From: Phenylobacterium sp. | Lineage (GTDB): Bacteria; Pseudomonadota; Alphaproteobacteria; Caulobacterales; Caulobacteraceae | Assembly: GCA_004799545.1 (NCBI GenBank) | Contig: SSMU01000001.1 | Coordinates: 91,626-155,625 of the forward strand | Length of the DNA stretch: 64,000 nucleotides | Direction of reading: 5' to 3' | Shown here: positions 50,747 to 58,947 of the stretch, one piece after another | Position numbering within the stretch: position 1 is the first letter of the stretch | Layout of the letters: the number at the start of each line of letters is the position of its first letter | Translations under genes and position numbers: made by a program | The notes under the pieces: generated by a model | Told to the model about the DNA's origin: nothing | Databases searched by the model: none | Seen by the model: only the letters and a program-made list of their open reading frames with translations

Positions 50747-51286
50747 CTAGAGGACCAGGTTGGTCGGCTTGCCGCCGCGCGTCACCACCCGCTTCATCAC
50801 CGCCAGGCTGGGCCCCGTCCCATGGGTCGGTTTGGCGATGGCCAGCACGTACCAGGCGCCGGCCGGCAGATGGGCGAAACTGAACCGGTCGGTCGCATCG
50901 CAGGCGGCGCGCTTGATGAACGGCGTGGAGTCGCCGGGCGGGGCCTTGGCCATGTTCGCCCGCACCTCGTCGGTCGGCAGGGCGGCCCGTTCGGCGGACT
51001 CGTAGAGCACCTCCATCCGCCGCCGCGACCACGGCGTCTCCGGCGTCAGGATCACGCTGGTGCCCTGGCAGCTGTAGTGGGTGTCGCCCTCGGCATAGAT
51101 CAGCCGGCCGACGATGCTGCCGGTTCCCGGCGCCTGCGACCAGGCGAACTCCGAGGCCATGAAGGCGGGCTCGCCCGGGGCCGGCGGCGGCACGTAGCCG
51201 GGCGGTGGCGGCCCGAGGCTCGGCGCGCAGGCGGAGAGCAGGGTCATCGAGGCGGCGGCGGCGGTGAAGAGGCGGACCGGTGTCAT
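50747..51286 (-). CDS. lipoprotein with carboxypeptidase-regulatory-like domain
   Basis: This 179-residue protein has a lipobox (TLLSAC, Cys near residue 19), a Pro-rich linker, and a beta-rich domain (SIVGRLIYAEGDTHYSCQGTSVILTPETPWSRRR, split) resembling carboxypeptidase-regulatory-like folds. The C-terminal part (FSFAHLPAGAWYVLAIAKPTHGTG) is also typical of such beta-sandwich modules. Two further cysteines may pair. Function is unknown, presumably cell-envelope. Start at 51286. Confidence 0.7.
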   Translation of the reverse strand: MTPVRLFTAAAASMTLLSACAPSLGPPPPGYVPPPAPGEPAFMASEFAWSQAPGTGSIVGRLIYAEGDTHYSCQGTSVILTPETPWSRRRMEVLYESAERAALPTDEVRANMAKAPPGDSTPFIKRAACDATDRFSFAHLPAGAWYVLAIAKPTHGTGPSLAVMKRVVTRGGKPTNLVL

Positions 51287-51341
51287 CGAGCCTGAGCTTA
51301 TAGGACAATGCGGCGAAACCTTGCCAGAGGCTCGCGCTGAG

Positions 51342-51498
51342 CCTTCTCCCCTTGCGGGAGAAGGTGTCGGGCGGACGCCCGACGGATGAGGGGTCACGCT
51401 TCGGTATCAGCGTGACGTCCCACCGGCTCGTTGGGGCGTTCTGAGAGACCCCTCATCCGACCTCCTTCGGAGGCCACCTCTCCCGCAGGGGGAGAAGG
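51342..51498. repeat. composite inverted intergenic repeat
   Basis: Two copies of a roughly 52-base unit lie in inverted orientation (51342-51395 and 51447-51498), with a 51-base spacer that itself holds a CACGCT/AGCGTG dyad. Each unit has a hairpin CCTTCTCCC...GGGAGAAGG-like part, an internal variable hairpin and a conserved GATGAGGGGTC end. Similar elements are dispersed between genes in Caulobacterales genomes, as I recall. Strong folding is expected. Confidence 0.75.
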
Positions 51499-51508
51499 AA
51501 TGCTCTCC

Positions 51509-51934
51509 TCAATCCTCCCCCCGCACCCGCCCGCGCTTGGCCTTGATCCCCCCGCGCCGGGTCTTGGCGTCCACGCGGCGCTGCTTGGCGGCGCGGCTGG
51601 GCTTGGTCTTCTTGCGCGGCGGAGGCGGCGGTTCGGCGGCCTTGCGCAGCATCCCGAGCAGCCGGTCGACCGCCGCCTGGCGGTTCATTTCCTGCGAGCG
51701 GTATTCCTGGGCCACCAGCACCAGCACCCCCTCGAGCGTCAGCCGGCTGCCGGCCAGGTACTCCATTCGATGCTTCACCCGGTCCGGCAGGGTGGGCGAG
51801 CCGCGCACGTCGAAGCGCAACTCGATGGCGGTCGAGACCTTGTTCACATGCTGGCCGCCGGGCCCGGAAGCGCGCACGGCCCGCAGCTGCACCTCGTCGT
51901 CGCCCAGCACGATGTGGGAATTGACCTCGATCAT
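51509..51934 (-). CDS. arfB: alternative ribosome-rescue factor / peptidyl-tRNA hydrolase ArfB
   Basis: This 141-residue protein has the RF1-like GGQ motif in RASGPGGQHVNKVSTAIELRF (about 22-42), and a basic C-terminal tail (KKTKPSRAAKQRRVDAKTRR) that inserts in the empty mRNA channel of stalled ribosomes. It hydrolyses peptidyl-tRNA on non-stop ribosomes. Length matches ArfB/YaeJ (about 140). It is divergent from the leader peptide at 51980 with a 45-base gap. Confidence 0.92.
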   Translation of the reverse strand: MIEVNSHIVLGDDEVQLRAVRASGPGGQHVNKVSTAIELRFDVRGSPTLPDRVKHRMEYLAGSRLTLEGVLVLVAQEYRSQEMNRQAAVDRLLGMLRKAAEPPPPPRKKTKPSRAAKQRRVDAKTRRGGIKAKRGRVRGED

Positions 51935-51943
51935 CCGCCCCTT

Positions 51944-51972
51944 TTGCCAAGCTTCGCGGTTTCCGGTAAGCC
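51944..51972 (+). promoter_or_regulatory. candidate promoter of the leader peptide
   Basis: TTGCCAA, 14 bases, GGTAAGCC resembles the Caulobacter sigma-73 consensus. A start point about 7 bases downstream would fall at or next to the ATG at 51980, which would make the peptide mRNA leaderless. Confidence 0.35.
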
Positions 51973-51979
51973 TCGGCCC

Positions 51980-52057
51980 ATGCGCTGCGTAGCCATGACC
52001 TTCGCCCTCCTTATTCCGACCGCCGCCGGCGGGCCGGGGAAGGTTGTCGTGCGCTAG
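51980..52057 (+). CDS. candidate branched-chain amino-acid attenuator leader peptide
   Basis: This 25-codon frame encodes MRCVAMTFALLIPTAAGGPG followed by KVVVR. The Leu-Leu-Ile and Val-Val-Val runs and the spacing LLIPTA...VVVR recall the E. coli ilvB leader IvbL (LLPTAPSAAVVVVR). It is followed by a Rho-independent terminator 25 bases later (52083) and then a GNAT gene and ilvC. That arrangement is the classic transcription attenuator, where scarce charged Val, Leu or Ile tRNA stalls the ribosome and prevents the terminator forming. Start could be the internal ATG at 51995 (MTFALLI). Alternative pairing has not been worked out in full; a GGCGGG at 52028-52033 can pair with CCCGCC at 52086-52091. 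Confidence 0.6.
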   Translation: MRCVAMTFALLIPTAAGGPGKVVVR

Positions 52058-52082
52058 AGGTCAGCCACGCTTCCGAACCACC

Positions 52083-52116
52083 AGCCCCGCCGGGACACCG
52101 GGCGGGGCTTTTTCTT
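52083..52116 (+). terminator. Rho-independent terminator (attenuator) before the GNAT gene
   Basis: AGCCCCGCC (52083-52091) and GGCGGGGCT (52101-52109) form a 9-bp stem with a 9-base loop, followed by TTTTTCTT. It is 25 bases after the leader peptide stop and 33 bases before the GNAT start. No other plus-strand gene ends here, so it fits an attenuator. Confidence 0.75.
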
Positions 52117-52148
52117 GGCCCCGTCCTCCCGCCTTCGAGGACCCTGCC

Positions 52149-52664
52149 ATGAGCCCACCGTCCGAGAGCCCACCATCCGAAATCATCGTCCGCGCCGCCG
52201 AGCCGGACGACGTCGCCGCCATCACCGAGGTGATGAACCAGCCGCGCGCCTACTGGGGCACGCTGCAGTGGCCGTACCACTCCGTGGCCCTGCGCGAGCA
52301 GAAGTTCACGGTCGATCGCAACAACGCGCCCCTGGTCGCCCTCGTCGACGGCAAGGTGGTGGGTGTCATCGGCCTGCACCGCGAGACCGCGCATCGCCGG
52401 GCGCACGCCGCCGCCATCGGCATGGCGGTGCACGACGCCTACGCCGGCCGCGGCGTGGGGAGCGCCCTGATGGCCGCCGTCGTCGACCTCGCCGAGCGCT
52501 GGTGGAACATCAAGCGGCTGGAGCTCTCGGTCTATGCCGACAATGCGCGGGCCATCGCCCTCTACGAACGCTTCGGCTTCGAGCGCGAAGGCCTGATGCG
52601 CGCCTACGCCTGGCGCGACGGCGAATACGTCGACTCCCTCGCCATGGCCCGGCTCAGCCTGTGA
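52149..52664 (+). CDS. GNAT N-acetyltransferase, YhhY/AaaT-like
   Basis: This 171-residue GNAT enzyme begins IIVRAAEPDDVAAITEVMNQPRAYWGTLQ split over 12-40 and contains TLQWPYHS, the acetyl-CoA loop GMAVHDAYAGRGVGSALM (about 97-114), and DNARAIALYERFGFEREGL near 138-156, ending WRDGEYVDSLAMARLSL. These features resemble E. coli YhhY (AaaT), reported as an L-amino-acid N-acetyltransferase acting on Phe and Met. It stands between a candidate ilv attenuator and ilvC. This context would tie it to branched-chain amino acid supply, which is inference. Confidence 0.85.
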   Translation: MSPPSESPPSEIIVRAAEPDDVAAITEVMNQPRAYWGTLQWPYHSVALREQKFTVDRNNAPLVALVDGKVVGVIGLHRETAHRRAHAAAIGMAVHDAYAGRGVGSALMAAVVDLAERWWNIKRLELSVYADNARAIALYERFGFEREGLMRAYAWRDGEYVDSLAMARLSL

Positions 52665-52684
52665 CGGCGCGGCGACGCCTTCCC

Positions 52685-53798
<1,114 letters not shown>

Positions 53799-53801
53799 GA
53801 A

Positions 53802-53824
53802 CCCTCTCCCCGCAGGGGGGAGGG
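53802..53824 (+). terminator. hairpin after ilvC
   Basis: CCCTCTCCCC (53802-53811) pairs with GGGGGGAGGG (53815-53824), one G-U pair, loop GCA, starting 4 bases after the ilvC stop. It lies in the convergent gap with rsgA. Confidence 0.5.
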
Positions 53825-53830
53825 GCTTAG

Positions 53831-54907
53831 CTACTCGATCTTCCGCTTGTCCTTCATATGGACCCGGGCGCTCTTCATCACGGCGATCCATTCCCGCTGG
53901 GTGGCCTTGCGGGCCAGCGGATCCTCCTTCAGCCGCTCGTGGGCCAGCTCCCGCTGCAGCTTGCGCCAGCTCTCGAAGCGGGCGGGGTCGAGCCGGCCGT
54001 CGCCCAGCGCCGCCTGAACCGCGCAGCCGGGCTCGGCGTCGTGGGCGCAGTCCTTGAACCGGCAGGTCCCCGCCAGGGCCTCCACCTCGGCCTCGACGCC
54101 GGCGAACGCCGTCGCCACCCCGGCTTCGGCGTCGACCAGGCCCAGCTCCCGCATCCCCGGCGTGTCGAGGATCAGGGCGCCGGAGGGCAGGGCGATCAGC
54201 TCGCGGTGGGTGGTGGTGTGGCGGCCCTTGTCGTCGTTGGCGCGGATCGCCGCCGTGGCCATCAGCTCGCGGCCGGCCAGGGCGTTGACCAGGGTCGACT
54301 TGCCGGCCCCGGAGGAGCCCAGCAGCACCGCCGTCCGCCGCGGCTCCAGCTGGGCGTCGAGCGCGCGCATCCCGTCGCCGGTGAGGGCTGAGACGGCGAT
54401 CACCGGAGCGTCGCCGGCGATGCGGTAGACGGCCGCCAGGGCCGCCTCGACGTCGGCGCAGGCGTCGGCCTTGGTCAGCACCACCACGGGCGCAGCCCCG
54501 CTCTCGTAGGTCGCCGCCAGATAGCGCTCGAGGCGGCGCAGGTTCAGGTCGGCGTTCAGCGAGAGGGCGATCAGCGCGACGTCGACGTTGGCGGCCACCA
54601 CCTGCAGCCCGCCGCCGGTCCCGGCCTCGCGGCGCAGGAAGGCGGTGCGGCGCGGCAGCAGCGCCTGGATCAGCGCCATGCCCTCGCCGGGCTGCAGGGC
54701 CGCCCAGTCGCCGGTCACGGGATGGCCGCCGTCGGCCGCGTCGTGGCGGAACCGGCCGGACAGCCTGGCCTCGGTCTCGCCGGCCTCGGTCACGAGGCGA
54801 TAGAGCCCGCGCTGCTGGACGATGACGCGGCCGGGCACCAGGCCGTGGGCCGCAAAGGGTTCGAAGTCGCGCTGGAGCGATCGGCTCCAGCCATAGGGGA
54901 TGATCAA
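53831..54907 (-). CDS. rsgA: ribosome small subunit-dependent GTPase A
   Basis: This 358-residue circularly permuted GTPase matures the 30S subunit. It has an N-terminal OB-fold (about 25-100), then G4 (VLTKAD, about 143-148), G1 (LGSSGAGKSTLVN, about 195-207) and G3 (LDTPGMRELG, near 247-256), and a C-terminal zinc knuckle (CRFKDCAHDAEPGC, about 284-297). The N-terminus MIIPYGWSRSLQRDFEPFAAHG is typical of longer RsgA proteins in this group. It converges on ilvC. Confidence 0.93.
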   Translation of the reverse strand: MIIPYGWSRSLQRDFEPFAAHGLVPGRVIVQQRGLYRLVTEAGETEARLSGRFRHDAADGGHPVTGDWAALQPGEGMALIQALLPRRTAFLRREAGTGGGLQVVAANVDVALIALSLNADLNLRRLERYLAATYESGAAPVVVLTKADACADVEAALAAVYRIAGDAPVIAVSALTGDGMRALDAQLEPRRTAVLLGSSGAGKSTLVNALAGRELMATAAIRANDDKGRHTTTHRELIALPSGALILDTPGMRELGLVDAEAGVATAFAGVEAEVEALAGTCRFKDCAHDAEPGCAVQAALGDGRLDPARFESWRKLQRELAHERLKEDPLARKATQREWIAVMKSARVHMKDKRKIE

Positions 54908-55140
54908 TGTCGGATGTCCTGGAATGAGGTCGCAAAGCCGTCAGGCGTCGACCGCAGGAATCCCGACTACGGAGAGGGGAGTGCGCTTCTTAGGCGCTCA
55001 GCGTATCGACGCGGCGAAGGGCTGTGCGGGCAATGGGCGGTCGCATCGGATCCTCCTTCGGCTGGCGTGGCGTCGATGGCGGGAGCTTGGCGGAGCCGTG
55101 CGGAACGGTCAAGCTCGGCGCCGGAGGAGGCGTTTCCGCA

Positions 55141-55464
55141 ATGTCCGACACATCCGACCCCCTCGAGGTGGTCGACAACCAGGCCGACCATCAGTTCGAG
55201 GTCTCGCTCGACGGCAAGACCGCCTTCGCCGAGTACCGGCTGGTGCATGGCGGCATCATCCTGCCGCACACCGAGGTGCCGCCGGCCTTCGAGGGCAATG
55301 GGGTTGCAAGCCGGCTCGCCAAGGCCGCCATGCAGTATGCCCGCGACCACCAGCTGAAGGTGATCCCGCTCTGCCCCTTCATGGCCGCCTACATGAAGCG
55401 CCACCCGGAGACCCACGACCTGGTCCACCCGCTGTACCGCGCGCGGCTGGGCCTGCCGGCCTAG
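55141..55464 (+). CDS. small GNAT-fold protein (YjdJ-like)
   Basis: This 107-residue protein has the compact acetyltransferase motif VPPAFEGNGVASRLAKAAMQYARD (about 50-73), preceded by FAEYRLVHGGIILPHTE and followed by a short PLCPFMAAYMKRHPE segment. This is the GCN5-related YjdJ / YidJ type, with only part of the GNAT core. GGAGGAGG precedes the ATG at 55141. No substrate is known. It converges on the TrmN6-like gene, sharing CTAG. Confidence 0.85.
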   Translation: MSDTSDPLEVVDNQADHQFEVSLDGKTAFAEYRLVHGGIILPHTEVPPAFEGNGVASRLAKAAMQYARDHQLKVIPLCPFMAAYMKRHPETHDLVHPLYRARLGLPA

Positions 55465-56201
55465 GTCCAGCCCAGCTCCGCCTGTCCGCGCAGGATCGCC
55501 TCGGCCTCGGCGGTGTGCTTGCCGCCGTCGCGGTCGTGCAGCACCAGGGCGGGCAGCAGCTGCAGGGGCGCCTTGCCGGTCTTGATCGCCCGCACCAGCA
55601 CCCGTTTGGCCGGCTCGTCCGCGAACGGGTGGACCGGCCGCACCTGGAAGGAGCCGGCCTTGTCGCCCAGCAGGGAGAGCAGGTCGCCCAGCCGGTCGGC
55701 GCGGTGGATCAGGGTGATCGAACCGCCCTCGCGCACCGCCTTGGTCAGGAACCCGGTCCAGGCGGCCAGGCCGTCGTCGGCCAACCAGGCGTCGCGCCGC
55801 TCCGCCGCCGGCCCCCGCAGGCTGGCGGGGTCGTCGAAGAACGGCGGATTGGCCAGGGCCGCGTCGAAGTGTTCGAGCCCGAGGCCTGAGAAGCGGTGGA
55901 CCACGTCGCCTTCCACCACCTCGACGCGGGCCTCCAGCCCGTTCAGCGTGGCGTTCTCCCGCGCCAGGGCCGCGGCCTTCGGATCGCGCTCGATCCCGGT
56001 GAACCGCGCGCCCGGCCGCCGCGCCGCCGCCGCCAGCAGGGCGCCGCCCGCCCCGCAGCCGGCCTCGATCACCCGCTGGCCGTCCGCCGCATCGCAGGCC
56101 GCCGCCAGCAGGGCTGCGTCTGCGCCCGCCCGATAGCCCCGCGCCGGCTGGCGCAGCCGGACCCGGCCATCCAGCACGGCGTCTTCGGTGATGTCGTCCA
56201 T
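55461..56201 (-). CDS. TrmN6-like tRNA/protein N6-adenine methyltransferase
   Basis: This 246-residue SAM methyltransferase has motif I (VIEAGCGAGGALLAAA, about 47-62), the acidic D/E of motif II (GIERDPKAA), and the catalytic NPPFF (about 121-125) common to N6-adenine enzymes. TrmN6/YfiC of E. coli methylates A37 of tRNA1(Val), and this protein is of similar length (about 245). The start at 56201 gives TEDAVLDGRVRLRQPARGYRAG, the usual family N-terminus. It is divergent from the polyprenyl synthase gene. Confidence 0.82.
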   Translation of the reverse strand: MDDITEDAVLDGRVRLRQPARGYRAGADAALLAAACDAADGQRVIEAGCGAGGALLAAAARRPGARFTGIERDPKAAALARENATLNGLEARVEVVEGDVVHRFSGLGLEHFDAALANPPFFDDPASLRGPAAERRDAWLADDGLAAWTGFLTKAVREGGSITLIHRADRLGDLLSLLGDKAGSFQVRPVHPFADEPAKRVLVRAIKTGKAPLQLLPALVLHDRDGGKHTAEAEAILRGQAELGWT

Positions 56202-56331
56202 CTGCGCCGCCCTGTATAAGGACCGCACTCGCGCGTGCGGGTCGCTTGACCGTGGCCTATCGCGTCACCATTGTCCCCCGCAACGGCGCCGGCCCTCCCC
56301 GGGCGCTGCCGCCAGAGTTCTCGAGGTCCGC

Positions 56332-57342
56332 GTGGAAGCCGCTCGCACGGCCGTCGTCGACAAGCCGCCGTCCCTCGACGCGCTCGTCGCCATGGCCGCA
56401 TCCGACATGGCCGCGGTGGACGCCCTGATCCGCCGGCACATGGACTCACCCGTGCCGGTGATCCCGGCGCTCGCCGACCACCTGATCGCCGGCGCCGCCA
56501 AGCGCCTGCGCCCCCTGCTCACCGTGGCCGCGGCCCGGCTGGTCGGCGCGCGCGACGACGCCTGCCTGAAGCTCGCCGCCGCCGTCGAGTTCATCCACAC
56601 CGCCACCCTGCTGCACGACGACGTGGTCGATTCCTCCCAGCTGCGCCGCGGCCGGGTGGCCGCCCACCTGATCTGGGGCGCGCCCTCCAGCGTGCTGGTC
56701 GGCGACTTCCTGTTCGCCCGCGCCTTCGAGCTGATGGTCGGCGCCAACTCCATGCCCGCCCTGGAGATCCTGGCCCGCGCCAGCCGCGTGATCGCCGAGG
56801 GCGAAGTGCTGCAGCTCACCCGCGCCCACGACCTCGACCTCTCCCAGGAGCTCTACCTGGAGATCATCCGCGCCAAGACCGCCGAGCTGTTCGCCGCGGC
56901 CGCCGAGGCCGGCGCCGTCTCGGCCGGGGCGCCGCCCGAGCGCTGCCGGGCCCTGCGCCGCTACGGCCAGGACCTGGGCCTCGCCTTCCAGCTGGTCGAC
57001 GACGCCCTCGACTACTCCGGCGACAGCGCCACCCTGGGCAAGAACCCCGGCGACGACTTCCGCGAGGGCAAGGCGACCCTGCCGCTGCTCCTGGCCATGG
57101 CCCGCACGGGCGCCTCGGAGCGTGAGTTCTGGATCCGCACCATCGACCGCCGCGACCAGGCGGACGGCGACTTCGAGCGGGTGCGCGACCTGATGCGCCA
57201 GACCGGCGCCCTCGACGCCACTCTCGACCTCGCCCACACCTATGCCGCCAGCGCCAAGGCCGCGCTCGCCGACTTCGGGGCCAACCCCTGGCGTCCGGCC
57301 CTGGAGGACCTGGCCGATTTCGCGGTGCTGCGCCGGGCCTGA
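56332..57342 (+). CDS. polyprenyl (octaprenyl/decaprenyl) diphosphate synthase
   Basis: This 336-residue trans-prenyltransferase makes the ubiquinone side chain. It has the first aspartate-rich motif DDVVD at 96-100 (LLHDDVVDSSQLRRG) and the second DDALD at 223-227 (QLVDDALDYSG). I chose the GTG at 56332 (GAGG upstream) because MEAARTAVVDKPPSLDALV fits the family; the open frame upstream encodes no matching sequence. Length agrees with IspB-like enzymes. Chain length cannot be told from the sequence. Confidence 0.9.
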   Translation: MEAARTAVVDKPPSLDALVAMAASDMAAVDALIRRHMDSPVPVIPALADHLIAGAAKRLRPLLTVAAARLVGARDDACLKLAAAVEFIHTATLLHDDVVDSSQLRRGRVAAHLIWGAPSSVLVGDFLFARAFELMVGANSMPALEILARASRVIAEGEVLQLTRAHDLDLSQELYLEIIRAKTAELFAAAAEAGAVSAGAPPERCRALRRYGQDLGLAFQLVDDALDYSGDSATLGKNPGDDFREGKATLPLLLAMARTGASEREFWIRTIDRRDQADGDFERVRDLMRQTGALDATLDLAHTYAASAKAALADFGANPWRPALEDLADFAVLRRA

Positions 57343-57434
57343 GTGTCGATGACCCGACGTAAATCAAGGACATAGCGTCGCCTTAGGAACCTCGGCGGCG
57401 GCTCGGGCGCTTTGATCGCTCCGAGGGAGATGGC

Positions 57435-58367
57435 ATGACGGCAGGGATGAGACTGGCGAATCTGGGGGCGTTCGACGACCAGCTCCCCGACGCACGACGA
57501 TTGCACGTGGCGCTGGCCCGCTGGAACCACCGGCGCATGGCGGTGGGCAAGCCCGGCGACAACTGGCTGCGCGACCTGGCGGAGGACCAGCGGATGCTGG
57601 TCGCCGAGGGCCGCTTCATCGAGGCCTTCCGCGCCCACGTGGCCCCCCTGGTCGCCGAGGTCCCCACCGATCCGGACGGCTTCATCGCCTGGTTCGAGGC
57701 CCTGAAGGACGACGGTCCGGGCCAGTGGGACCCGCTGTTCGACTGGCTCGCCGGCGAGGCCAGCCTGGACGAGATGAAGTGGTTCCTGACCCAGGAAGCG
57801 GCCGGCGAGGCGGGCTTCGACGACCTCGTGGCCCTGACCCAGGTGAAGCTCCCGGCCCGGCCCAAGCTCGAGCTGGCCCGCAACTACTGGGACGAGATGG
57901 GTCGCGGCAATATGGGCGGCATGCACGGCCCGATGCTCGACCGCACCGTCGCGGGCCTGGACCTGGCGCCCAGCATCGAGGGCACGCTCTGGCAGTCGCT
58001 CTGCCTCGCCAACACCATGACCGCCTTCGCCACCACCCGGCGCTACACCTACCAGTCGATCGGCGCCCTGGGCGTGGTCGAGCTCACCGCCCCCACCCGC
58101 GTCGCCTCGGTGGCCGACGGCCTGAAGCGCCTCGGCGCCTCGCCGGAACAGCGCAAGTACTTCCAGCTCCACGCCCAGCTCGACGTCGAGCACTCCAGGG
58201 CCTGGAACGCCGAAGCCCTCCAGCCCCTGGTCTCGGAGGATCCGGCCTGCGCCCGGCTGATCGCCGAGGGCGCCGTGATGCGCCTGATCTGCGGCGAACA
58301 GTGCTTCGACGCCTACCGCGTCCACCTCTGGGCCCACGCCGACCCGGTCAGCTTCGCGGCGGAGTAG
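57435..58367 (+). CDS. haem-oxygenase-like diiron (iron-containing redox) protein
   Basis: This 310-residue helical protein resembles the iron-containing redox enzyme family (haem-oxygenase-like diiron oxidases such as UndA and SznF). Likely ligands are Glu121 (LTQEAAGEAG), Glu154 and His164 (YWDEMGRGNMGGMHGP), Glu216 (GVVELTAP), and Asp250 / His253 (LDVEHSRAW), in the order typical of these proteins. It has no signal peptide. Substrate unknown: family members oxidise fatty acids, amino acids or N-hydroxy compounds. GGGAGA lies before the ATG. It follows the prenyl synthase after 92 bases. Confidence 0.75.
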   Translation: MTAGMRLANLGAFDDQLPDARRLHVALARWNHRRMAVGKPGDNWLRDLAEDQRMLVAEGRFIEAFRAHVAPLVAEVPTDPDGFIAWFEALKDDGPGQWDPLFDWLAGEASLDEMKWFLTQEAAGEAGFDDLVALTQVKLPARPKLELARNYWDEMGRGNMGGMHGPMLDRTVAGLDLAPSIEGTLWQSLCLANTMTAFATTRRYTYQSIGALGVVELTAPTRVASVADGLKRLGASPEQRKYFQLHAQLDVEHSRAWNAEALQPLVSEDPACARLIAEGAVMRLICGEQCFDAYRVHLWAHADPVSFAAE

Positions 58368-58370
58368 GGC

Positions 58371-58616
58371 CTAGTCGGTGAACGGGTGCGGCAGCTGGCC
58401 GGACCGGAACAGGATCACCGGGTTCTCGTCATAGTCGCCGAGTTCGGTGTCGGCGGTGGCCGAGAACGCCACCACCCCCAGGCGCAGCGGCCCCAGCCGC
58501 TCGGCCTTGCGGCGCGCCTCCTCGGCGCTCTTGCAGCCCATCTGCTGCTCGGCCTTCAGCGCCTTGCCGCGCCCGGCGACGTAGGACTGCACGATGTAGA
58601 CGGTTTCCTTAGGCAT
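58371..58616 (-). CDS. small hypothetical protein (81 aa)
   Basis: A soluble 81-residue protein (MPKETVYIVQSYVAGRGKAL...) with a helix rich in Lys, Arg and Glu (KSAEEARRKAERLG) and an acidic beta part (SATADTELGDYDENPVILF). It lies in the minus-strand run behind the CcdA-like gene. It is not recognisably a CcdB toxin. Function unknown. Confidence 0.6.
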   Translation of the reverse strand: MPKETVYIVQSYVAGRGKALKAEQQMGCKSAEEARRKAERLGPLRLGVVAFSATADTELGDYDENPVILFRSGQLPHPFTD

Positions 58617-58681
58617 GGACCTTCACGCGCCGGTTCGCGAGCCGGGTCAATGGCGCCCTTGGCCGCGATGGCGCAGGTGGC

Positions 58682-58915
58682 CTAGAAGGTCTGGAAGCCG
58701 GCGCTGAACACGCCCCATTCGCGGATTCGGCGGTTGTAGTCCGCGATCGCCTCGGCGTTCTCCTCGGCCCACTTGGCGGCCCGCGCGTCAGCGCCCGCCT
58801 TGTCGGCTTGGAGCACCGCCCGCCTGAGCGCCTCGTCGATCACCTGGTCCACTGGAACGCCGGCGTCCTCGGCCTGCGCCAGCAGTTTCGGATCGATCTT
58901 GGGTTCCTTGCCCAT
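58682..58915 (-). CDS. CcdA-family antitoxin, apparently orphan
   Basis: This 77-residue protein has an N-terminal region with DPKLLAQAEDAGVPVDQVID (typical ribbon-helix-helix entry) and the C-terminal CcdA motif AKWAEENAEAIADYNRRIREWGVFSAGF, here given in part (about 50-75). In F-plasmid type systems CcdA binds and neutralises CcdB gyrase toxin. No CcdB-like gene lies within the window next to it. The next gene downstream (58371-58616) is unrelated. The start at 58915 (MGKEPK) is preferred to 58951. It begins 32 bases after the fumC stop, so it may be in the same operon. Confidence 0.72.
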   Translation of the reverse strand: MGKEPKIDPKLLAQAEDAGVPVDQVIDEALRRAVLQADKAGADARAAKWAEENAEAIADYNRRIREWGVFSAGFQTF

Positions 58916-58947
58916 GCCGCGAAATCTATCTGCTTCGGCCCGGACCG

